A stretch of DNA of 5,821 nt, from positions 1-5,821 of the forward strand of contig CAKRLN010000145.1 of the NCBI GenBank assembly GCA_934359535.1. The letters run 5' to 3'. This document shows positions 1 through 5,278 of this stretch, piece after piece. The notes under the pieces were generated by a model, which was given only the letters and a program-made list of their open reading frames with translations, was not told the origin of the DNA and searched no databases. The DNA is from an uncultured Lachnospiraceae bacterium. GTDB taxonomy: Bacteria > Bacillota > Clostridia > Lachnospirales > Lachnospiraceae. Within the stretch, counting starts at the first letter, position 1, and each line of letters opens with the position of its first letter. A program made the position numbers and the translations under genes.

Positions 1-254
1 ACCGTGGACACAAGTTCACGGTGGAGCAGTTTGAGCAGGTCATGGCCTTTGGCAGCGACGATGCAATGCAGAAAAAATGGAAAGCGTTCTGCCGGAAGAT
101 CGATACAAAGACTGATGATTTCAATGTCGTGCTGAGAACGATAGATGTTTTTTTGAATAGCCCGTTTGCTGCGGCAGTACAGCTCGTAGAATATTCGGAC
201 TGCTGGTCTGCGTCAAGTGGAAAATGGAGTAAAAATAGGGGTGCAGAATTATGA
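1..254 (+). CDS. AbiEii/AbiGii-type nucleotidyltransferase toxin, C-terminal fragment (5' end outside window)
   Basis: The reading frame is open from base 3 and gives 83 residues before TGA at 252-254, so this is the tail of a longer gene. A GTG at 21 could serve as a start, but the frame continues upstream and a 77-residue protein is less likely. The visible part resembles the C-terminal helical region of AbiEii/AbiGii toxins: a short 'KFTVEQF' helix, then W-K-A-F-C-R (W26, F29, R31 counting from the first visible residue), then F40 followed by a helix ending F-L-x-S-P, and a W near the end. In known AbiE systems AbiEii is a nucleotidyltransferase toxin that blocks growth and AbiEi is its antitoxin and repressor. 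The catalytic GSxxxD-type region lies outside the window, so activity cannot be judged. The stop overlaps the next start as ATGA, which places it in the same operon. The family call rests on a remembered C-terminal pattern and is moderately sure. Confidence 0.62.
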   Translation, partial: RGHKFTVEQFEQVMAFGSDDAMQKKWKAFCRKIDTKTDDFNVVLRTIDVFLNSPFAAAVQLVEYSDCWSASSGKWSKNRGAEL

Positions 255-2068
255 TTAGAGCTGATATGATTTCGACAGTTGGCAGAGCATATCTAACAAG
301 TAATATTGAAAACGATGAATACAGTTATCCCAAGGCATTTTCTGCTGCCTCGCTGACTTTTGCGCCCATTCAAAATAGTGCGGGCCGCAGATTTGAAAAG
401 TTGGATATTCGTTTTGTTAAGGATAACATTTCTATCCTCATAGAAACAAAACAGAATTTTACAGCAGCAGATGAAGAACAATTATCCGCTTATGTCGAAT
501 ATGAAAAGGCACTGACTGGGAATAAAATCATTGCCATACTTGCTAACACAATAAATGATAATGTCAAGGTTTGGCGCGGCGTTATTTCCGACGGTGATCT
601 GATGCCGAAAGAAACGGCGCTTCGCACAATGGACGAATATGTCGATTTTTATACATCAAAGATCAACGATAAGGAAAAGGTGATGCAGAACACCTATAAA
701 CTCAATGAAATGCTGCATCGCCATAGCATCCCCGAAAAACTGCGTAGTCAGTTTGTCGGAACGTGCCTTCTTGCGTTAAAAAACGGTCTCGACTATTCCA
801 CGCCCTCGCTGACTGCCGCACAGATTAGAACCCGAATCAAAGAGGTATTGGAAGACCTACTCAACTCGGATATTAACAAAGCAGAAAAGCTGGCTCTGCT
901 TAACAGAAATGTCCTCGGAGACCAGTATGTCAGACAGCTTAACATCGCTGCTTTCAGGGAAATATTAAAGTTCATTGAAGATAACATATTGCCTTTTATC
1001 AATGACAAAAGCACCTCCGGACAGGATTTGCTGAATCTGTTCTTTGTCACATTTAACAAATATGTTGGCAAGTCGGATAAAAACCAAGCCTTCACACCTG
1101 ACCACGTTACAGATTTTATGGCAAAAATAACGGGTGTAAATAAGCATTCTGTCGTACTCGATCCTTGCTGCGGAAGTGGCTCTTTCCTTGTAAGAGCAAT
1201 GACTCAGGCGTTGGATGACTGCGCTACTGCTGCTGAGCAGGAAGAAGTGAAAAAGCATCAGATTTTCGGTATCGAGTTTGATGAAAATGTGTATGGCCTT
1301 GCTACAACGAATATGCTCATTCACTCGGACGGCAATTCTAACATTGTAAAGGGAAGCTGCTTTGCATTGGCAGAGTGGATCAAGGAAGCAAAACCGAATG
1401 TAATTCTGATGAATCCTCCGTATAATGGCCAACGAGTCCATCTTCCGAAGGTCTATGTTGATACTTGGGCAAGGGACAAAAAAGAAGATCCGTCAAAAGG
1501 ATTATATTTTGTAAAGTATTTGGCTGACACGCTAAATTCTATCAATCATCAGGCAAAACTGGCAGTATTGCTTCCCGTTGCCTGTGCTATCGGTACCAGC
1601 GGCGAAATAGCCCGACTCAAAAGAGAAATCCTTGAGGAAAATACCCTCGATGCTGTATTTACCCTTCCAAATGAAATATTCTACCCAGGAGCAAGTGCTT
1701 CTGCTTGCTGTATGGTTTTCAAAATCGGAATAAAGCACACCGATATTTCCAACCCTGATACATTCTTCGGATATTGTAAAGATGATGGCTTCAAAAAGAA
1801 AAAGAATCTTGGCCGAGTAGAGCAGGTTGATTCGACCACCGGAAAGAGCCGTTGGGTAGAAATTGAGAAAGAATGGATAGAGCTATACAGAAACCGCCGT
1901 TCTGTCGATGGTCTTTCTGCCACACATAAAGTCAGCGGCGACGATGAGTGGCTGTGTGAAGCATATATGAAAACAGATTATACAAAACTAACAGAACGGG
2001 ATTTTCAGCAAACAATAAATGATTATCTCGCCTACCTTGTTAAGGAGGGATATGTATATGAATCTTGA
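251..2068 (+). CDS. BcgI-like type IIB restriction-modification subunit: fused PD-(D/E)XK nuclease and N6-adenine DNA methyltransferase
   Basis: This 605-residue protein both cuts and methylates DNA. The N-terminal part (about 1-110) shows a PD-(D/E)XK nuclease signature: D52, then E65-T-K67 at the end of a hydrophobic strand, then Q77 in the following helix. A helical linker covers about 140-270. The HsdM-type methyltransferase follows, with motif X region QAFTPDHVTDFM (279-290), motif I DPCCGSGSF (304-312, SAM binding) and catalytic motif IV NPPY (388-391), which is typical of adenine-N6 enzymes. An 'LPNEIFYPGASASACCMVF' stretch (472-490) is also usual in HsdM-like enzymes. All key residues are intact. 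Size and layout match the A subunit of BcgI-type enzymes, which need a separate S subunit and cut on both sides of a bipartite site. The start at 251 is supported by AGGGG at 237-241, nine bases upstream, and by the ATGA overlap with the upstream gene. The 3' end overlaps the specificity gene. A type I-like system without a separate HsdR is the alternative description. The recognition sequence cannot be read from the protein. Confidence 0.88.
   Translation: MIRADMISTVGRAYLTSNIENDEYSYPKAFSAASLTFAPIQNSAGRRFEKLDIRFVKDNISILIETKQNFTAADEEQLSAYVEYEKALTGNKIIAILANTINDNVKVWRGVISDGDLMPKETALRTMDEYVDFYTSKINDKEKVMQNTYKLNEMLHRHSIPEKLRSQFVGTCLLALKNGLDYSTPSLTAAQIRTRIKEVLEDLLNSDINKAEKLALLNRNVLGDQYVRQLNIAAFREILKFIEDNILPFINDKSTSGQDLLNLFFVTFNKYVGKSDKNQAFTPDHVTDFMAKITGVNKHSVVLDPCCGSGSFLVRAMTQALDDCATAAEQEEVKKHQIFGIEFDENVYGLATTNMLIHSDGNSNIVKGSCFALAEWIKEAKPNVILMNPPYNGQRVHLPKVYVDTWARDKKEDPSKGLYFVKYLADTLNSINHQAKLAVLLPVACAIGTSGEIARLKREILEENTLDAVFTLPNEIFYPGASASACCMVFKIGIKHTDISNPDTFFGYCKDDGFKKKKNLGRVEQVDSTTGKSRWVEIEKEWIELYRNRRSVDGLSATHKVSGDDEWLCEAYMKTDYTKLTERDFQQTINDYLAYLVKEGYVYES
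2042..2049 (+). promoter_or_regulatory. Ribosome binding site that fixes the specificity-subunit start
   Basis: AAGGAGGG lies inside the end of the nuclease-methyltransferase gene. In-frame ATG codons occur at 2019, 2052 and 2058. Only 2058 has normal spacing (8 bases) from this site; 2052 is two bases away and 2019 lies upstream of it. This sets the start at 2058 and implies translation coupled to the upstream gene. Confidence 0.8.
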
Positions 2069-3077
2069 CTTTTCCAACTGGAAGCCTTTTAAACTGTCAG
2101 ATGTTTTTTGCCTTTATAATGGCGCAGGAATTACAAAAGAAGAAATTGAATGTAATCCCGGTGATTTCGTGGCTGTTCAAAGCGGTGAAGACAACAATGG
2201 CTGTATTGGTAAGATAGATAAAGCCTATTGCATTGATATGGGATATAAATATACTGAAGAACCATGTCTAACTGTGGCAAGGACAGGTTCAGCTGGATTT
2301 GTTGCTTACCAGCCGTTCGGATGTGTAGTTGGCGATTCAGCTAAAATACTAATACTAAAGGACGAAAACGCAAAGTCGCCCTTAGTATATCTGTTTTTGA
2401 GAACGATATTAATGGCCAATCGTTACAAGTATACCTATGGCCGAAAAGTTACAGAAGAAAAGTACCTTTCTGAAGTTGTGATGCTGCCCGCAATCTCATC
2501 AAACCTGCCGGATTGGGGCTATATGGAACGTTATATTAAGTCCCTCAATCACAAACCTGTAGCTACCGCCAATCGGGGGGGGTACAGATCACATACACTT
2601 GGTGTTGAGACCTGGAAAGACTTTTGTTTAGGTGACTACTTTGAAATTAAAAAAGGGAAACGATTAACTTCGGATGAGCAAACAGAAGGAAGTACACCCT
2701 ATATTGGTGCAATCGATTCAAACAATGGAATAGCCAATTATATAGGGCAGGATGCAATACACGCAGGCAATACTATATCTTTGAGTTATAACGGTTCAGT
2801 TGGTGAGGCGTTTTATCAGCCCAAACCTTTTTGGGCAACGGATGATGTGAATGTATTATATTTTCGGGAAGAAAATGGAGTGCCATTTAATAAATACATA
2901 GCACTATTTGTGTGTGCCGTCCTTCGGCAAGAAAAGTATAGATATTCATACGGCCGAAAATGGGTTCTTGATAGTATGAAATCAACCATCATAAAACTTC
3001 CCGAAAAATCCGGTAAGCCAAATTGGTCGTATATGGAAGGATTTATAAAAGATCTACCATATGGAGACAAAATATAA
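2058..3077 (+). CDS. Restriction-modification specificity (S) subunit with two target-recognition domains, BcgI B-subunit type
   Basis: This 339-residue protein should provide sequence recognition for the fused nuclease-methyltransferase encoded just upstream. It is built as a tandem duplication. Half 1 starts W9-K-P-F-K-L-S-D-V-F and half 2 starts W186-K-D-F-C-L-G-D-Y-F. Half 1 carries RYKYTYGRK (122-130) and half 2 KYRYSYGRK (293-301). Half 1 ends PDWGYMERYIKSL (151-163) and half 2 ends PNWSYMEGFIKDL (321-333). The central parts differ, as expected if each half reads a different part of a bipartite target. Two halves of about 160 residues and a total near 340 match the B subunit of BcgI-like systems and are shorter than most type I HsdS proteins. 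It overlaps the upstream gene by 11 bases, which suggests translational coupling. The linker between the halves is encoded partly by a G8 run, where a one-base slip would leave only half 1. Which bases are recognised cannot be inferred. Confidence 0.87.
   Translation: MNLDFSNWKPFKLSDVFCLYNGAGITKEEIECNPGDFVAVQSGEDNNGCIGKIDKAYCIDMGYKYTEEPCLTVARTGSAGFVAYQPFGCVVGDSAKILILKDENAKSPLVYLFLRTILMANRYKYTYGRKVTEEKYLSEVVMLPAISSNLPDWGYMERYIKSLNHKPVATANRGGYRSHTLGVETWKDFCLGDYFEIKKGKRLTSDEQTEGSTPYIGAIDSNNGIANYIGQDAIHAGNTISLSYNGSVGEAFYQPKPFWATDDVNVLYFREENGVPFNKYIALFVCAVLRQEKYRYSYGRKWVLDSMKSTIIKLPEKSGKPNWSYMEGFIKDLPYGDKI
2082..2546 (+). repeat. Specificity subunit half-repeat 1 (first target-recognition domain)
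   Basis: These bases encode residues 9-163 of the specificity subunit. The unit opens with a W-K-x-F-x-L-x-D-x-F motif and closes with a Y-G-R-K element (bases 2421-2447) and a P-D-W-x-Y-M-E-x-Y-I-K-S-L helix (bases 2508-2546). It is the diverged partner of the unit at 2613-3056. Similarity is clear at the ends and weak in the middle, where recognition specificity would reside. Confidence 0.8.
2575..2582 (+). repeat. G8 homopolymer tract in the linker between the two recognition domains
   Basis: Eight consecutive G residues encode the end of R173 and all of G174 and G175 in the specificity subunit, between the two half-repeats. The surrounding gene is AT-rich (sampled lines are 33-37% GC), so the run stands out. 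As written, the frame is open. One extra G gives a stop at 2606-2608 and a 183-residue product. One fewer G gives a stop at 2629-2631 and a 190-residue product. Both products keep only recognition half 1. Poly-G slippage switching between full and truncated specificity subunits is known for NgoAV in Neisseria gonorrhoeae, so a phase-variable switch is plausible here but not shown. Confidence 0.6.
2613..3056 (+). repeat. Specificity subunit half-repeat 2 (second target-recognition domain)
   Basis: These bases encode residues 186-333. The unit has the same opening W-K-x-F-x-L-x-D-x-F motif, the Y-G-R-K element (bases 2934-2960) and the terminal P-N-W-x-Y-M-E-x-F-I-K-D-L helix (bases 3018-3056) as half-repeat 1. 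The shared ends are likely structural and contact the methyltransferase part. The dissimilar cores suggest an asymmetric recognition sequence. Confidence 0.8.
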
Positions 3078-3081
3078 GGAG
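3075..3081 (+). promoter_or_regulatory. Ribosome binding site overlapping the specificity-gene stop codon
   Basis: TAAGGAG combines the stop codon of the specificity gene (TAA at 3075-3077) with the ribosome binding site for the ATG at 3090, eight bases further on. This arrangement favours reinitiation, so translation of the DUF262 gene could drop when the specificity frame is broken at the G8 tract. Confidence 0.7.
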
Positions 3082-3089
3082 ACAGCATT

Positions 3090-4235
3090 ATGGAAAATAT
3101 ATCAAAATTAACAGAAGAAGCGAGAGAAGATGAAGTGTTGCAGCTCGCAGAAAATGAAAATATAGCGCAAGACCAAAAAGAGACTGTAGCTAATGAATTT
3201 GCAGAAAAGCGCGAACTGCTTAAGAAAACTAAAATTGTCAGACAAACTTGGTCTATTTCGGAGATATACCAGAAAATCAAGGATAAAAAGCTTGTTCTCG
3301 ATCCAGATTACCAAAGACGAGAGATTTGGAATAATGAGAAAAAAACAGCGTTTATCGAATCCCTCTATATGGAGATAATGATTCCACCAATTTATGTTGT
3401 CGAAATACCAGGTGAAGATATCCTTGAAGAAACTAAATATGAAGTAGTTGATGGGAAGCAGCGATTAACTGCTATTATGGATTTTATCAAAGGCTCTCTT
3501 AAACTCAATGAGCGAAACCTTGAGTACTTTTCGGACATATTTGGAGGAAAAACATTTTCCGAAATACGTGAAATCGGCGTAGAAATGACATCTCAAATGC
3601 TCTCTTCCATACTTGATATTTACGTTATTACAGCAAACTCTCCTGAATTTACAAAGTATGATATTTTTGCACGCTTAAACCGCGGGGCAGAAAAATTAAA
3701 GGTTAACGAAATCAGAAGAGCAATATATAAATCAAAGGTTCTCGGGTGGATCACAGAATACATTAATAACCAGTTGACAGAGCACAAAGAGCGCTATGAG
3801 TCTATTTTTTCAAAGAATGATATAAAAAGGTATGAAGACTATGGGCGAATGTACAGATCTATTGCTTTTTACATGCGTTCAAAAATTGACGAAGGAATAG
3901 TTGAGGGATATAATTCAAGACCTCGTGATATGATAAATACTGTTTTGCAAGAGATTCAACGCGGCAAAATTACAATTGAGCATGATATTCTCAATGCGAT
4001 TCTTGACAAAACCCTGGAATTCAGGGCGGTGTTTGCGGGCGCTCCAAACGCTGATTACATAATTGACTCACTAATTCCATTCGTGAAACATTTTGATGGA
4101 ACCAACGATGAAACTATTGCAAAAACTATCTTTAAAAATGTGGTTATAAAGCAAACGCTCGAAAAGTCGCCTGCTACAACAAGCAATGTCAACAAACGAC
4201 TTACTCTTGTACGGCAACTTATAACGGGGAAGTAA
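3090..4235 (+). CDS. DUF262 (ParB/Srx-like) family protein without a recognisable C-terminal nuclease domain
   Basis: This 381-residue protein begins with a charged helical stretch (1-48). The DUF262 core follows: D71-P-D-Y-Q-R-R-E-I-W (71-80), the signature D121-G-K-Q-R125 with L-T-A-I after it, and I-F-A-R-L-N-R-G with a downstream N-E-I-R-R-A-I-Y (192-213). In characterised relatives such as GmrSD, BrxU and SspE, the DGxQR region belongs to a nucleotide-dependent domain linked to antiphage nuclease action. Those proteins usually carry a DUF1524/HNH nuclease as well. Here the remaining 170 residues look helical and I see no H-N-H or other metal-binding pattern, so the nuclease may be supplied by a partner. 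The next gene, one base downstream, encodes a HEPN RNase-like protein and is the obvious candidate. The ATG at 3090 has the ribosome binding site TAAGGAG eight bases upstream. The family call is firm; the activity is inferred. Confidence 0.85.
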   Translation: MENISKLTEEAREDEVLQLAENENIAQDQKETVANEFAEKRELLKKTKIVRQTWSISEIYQKIKDKKLVLDPDYQRREIWNNEKKTAFIESLYMEIMIPPIYVVEIPGEDILEETKYEVVDGKQRLTAIMDFIKGSLKLNERNLEYFSDIFGGKTFSEIREIGVEMTSQMLSSILDIYVITANSPEFTKYDIFARLNRGAEKLKVNEIRRAIYKSKVLGWITEYINNQLTEHKERYESIFSKNDIKRYEDYGRMYRSIAFYMRSKIDEGIVEGYNSRPRDMINTVLQEIQRGKITIEHDILNAILDKTLEFRAVFAGAPNADYIIDSLIPFVKHFDGTNDETIAKTIFKNVVIKQTLEKSPATTSNVNKRLTLVRQLITGK

Positions 4236-4236
4236 A

Positions 4237-4839
4237 ATGGGATCAATTATAGGTATAGATCAGAAAACACTCTCTCTTCAAATCCGTTCTTTAATGGTAT
4301 GTGATTTTCTCGATGAATACAACCAACTTGAACGAGCAATACGAAATGTGTTTGAGAATAATATTTCCAATTTATCTTCAAGCACAAAACAACAACTATA
4401 TTTTTATTACGGTGGAAAAATCGGAACATACATTGAATATGAGTCTCATGGAATAAAGATCAATGAATTAAACTATTCTGAGGAAGAGATGTTTAAACAG
4501 CTTTCAATTAATCAGATAATTAAAATATTTAAAAGCAATAGATGTTTGGAGGCATTTAACTTTTCAATAGAGTCAATCCAGCGACCACTAACAGTTTTCC
4601 CATTTTATGACTGCACAATTCGATTGCTTAATATGCGAAACAAATTAGCCCACGAGGTGTCTAATTTGAATTTTAAGGACGGAGATATCATTGAACTACT
4701 ATCTCCTGAACAAATATCTCAGCAATCATTTGAGTTACTCCGAAATTATGACTTGCTAAAAATAGATGCAATGACTCAGTGTATTGCAAGTAATATAATA
4801 TATATTCGCAAGATTATTTCCAAATTACCGAATATATAA
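4237..4839 (+). CDS. HEPN-domain putative RNase, MAE_28990/MAE_18760-like
   Basis: This 200-residue, mostly helical protein carries R134-N-K-L-A-H139, an exact R-X4-H motif of the kind that forms the RNA-cleaving site in HEPN ribonucleases, and the preceding M-R-N-K context is typical. HEPN proteins of about this size (the MAE_28990/MAE_18760 type) are, as I recall, common neighbours of DUF262 genes in defence loci. Here the ATG follows the DUF262 stop after one base, with GGGGAAG at 4226-4232 as ribosome binding site. It is therefore very likely co-translated with, and a functional partner of, the DUF262 protein. The first 130 residues include a long helical region (about 19-55) and show no other motif I recognise. 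Base composition is much more AT-rich than the rest of the operon (23-35% GC in sampled lines), which hints at a separate origin. A HEPN toxin or abortive-infection effector is the best reading; the subfamily assignment is tentative. Confidence 0.7.
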   Translation: MGSIIGIDQKTLSLQIRSLMVCDFLDEYNQLERAIRNVFENNISNLSSSTKQQLYFYYGGKIGTYIEYESHGIKINELNYSEEEMFKQLSINQIIKIFKSNRCLEAFNFSIESIQRPLTVFPFYDCTIRLLNMRNKLAHEVSNLNFKDGDIIELLSPEQISQQSFELLRNYDLLKIDAMTQCIASNIIYIRKIISKLPNI

Positions 4840-4857
4840 ATAATAGCAAGTACTAAT

Positions 4858-4884
4858 GGCGGGAGGGAGTACCACCCTCCCGCC
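4858..4884. terminator. Perfect 10-bp GC-rich hairpin between convergent genes, probable terminator
   Basis: GGCGGGAGGG (4858-4867) and CCCTCCCGCC (4875-4884) are exact inverted repeats around a 7-base loop. The hairpin begins 18 bases after the HEPN stop on the plus strand and 7 bases after the tnpV stop on the minus strand. The U-run is poor on the plus strand. On the minus strand the following bases are AT-rich but lack a solid T tract. It sits closest to tnpV and shares that side's GC-rich character, so it is more likely the tnpV terminator, possibly acting in both directions. Confidence 0.65.
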
Positions 4885-4891
4885 GTGGCGC

Positions 4892-5269
4892 TTATACCCT
4901 ATAAATCAGTTCAGTATTTACAATCTCCATAGCTCTGCTTCGTATGTTATTCATCCTGCCGCCCCACTCCATTTGGTTGTCTGCCTTGAGTTGCTCCGTA
5001 ACACCTTCCGCCTCGGCCATCTGCTTTACCAGCCGAAGAAACATCGCCTCTGCCTGCCGGTCGATGTCAGCAAGGTAGCCGTTCAGCTTTCCACTAGTGA
5101 ACAGGGTCGCATAGGTTGCCCGGCGATGCTCCTTCAGATAGCGCCGGTGGCGCTGTCCCCACACGCCGATGGGCTGCTGCTCTTCTTCGGGCAGCTTCAA
5201 ATCAGGGAGAAGATAATCCCCGACCCGAGTGTAAGTGCCGCCCATTTCCTCAAAAATCGTCTTTGCCAT
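4892..5269 (-). CDS. tnpV: TnpV family protein of Tn4451-type mobilizable elements
   Basis: This complete 125-residue protein has strongly recognisable TnpV features. It starts M-A-K-T-I-F-E-E-M-G-G-T-Y, followed by G-D-Y-L-L-P-D-L (17-24), then P-I-G-V-W-G-Q-R-H-R-R-Y-L-K-E-H-R-R (33-50). Next come T-S-G-K-L-N-x-Y-L-A-D-I-D (58-70) and a C-terminal helix with Q-M-E-W and R-M-N-N-I-R-x-R-A (105-113). TnpV was named from Tn4451 and occurs widely on clostridial mobilizable and conjugative elements; its biochemical function is not established. The ATG is preceded on the minus strand by AGGTAGG with normal spacing, which overlaps the TAG stop of the upstream gene, so both are translated from one message. 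GC content is around 57-67% in sampled lines, unlike the defence genes it converges on. Confidence 0.85.
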   Translation of the reverse strand: MAKTIFEEMGGTYTRVGDYLLPDLKLPEEEQQPIGVWGQRHRRYLKEHRRATYATLFTSGKLNGYLADIDRQAEAMFLRLVKQMAEAEGVTEQLKADNQMEWGGRMNNIRSRAMEIVNTELIYRV

Positions 5270-5278
5270 TGTCTGTTC

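Noticed and set aside
21..254. A small separate 77-residue gene starting at GTG 21
   Set aside because: The frame is open to the window start, no convincing ribosome binding site precedes the GTG, and the sequence fits the C-terminal tail of a larger AbiEii-type protein.
965..1441. A 158-codon minus-strand open frame inside the methyltransferase gene
   Set aside because: It is antisense to the conserved methyltransferase motifs I and IV, has no ribosome binding site I can see, and its product is unlike any known family.
2019..2057. Upstream in-frame starts (2019 and 2052) for the specificity subunit
   Set aside because: The strong ribosome binding site at 2042-2049 lies after 2019 and only two bases before 2052. 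Start 2058 has the right spacing and gives a W-K-x-F opening close to the N terminus.
2421..2960. The repeated Y-G-R-K coding segments as DNA recombination repeats for domain shuffling
   Set aside because: The two copies share only short identical stretches at the DNA level (such as GGCCGAAAA), which looks like an ancient protein duplication and not an active recombination substrate.
4849..4854. AGTACT palindrome near the cargo boundary as a possible recombination core
   Set aside because: Six-base palindromes are common by chance, no second copy marks the other edge within the window, and TnpX-type recombination uses a GA core that I cannot place here.
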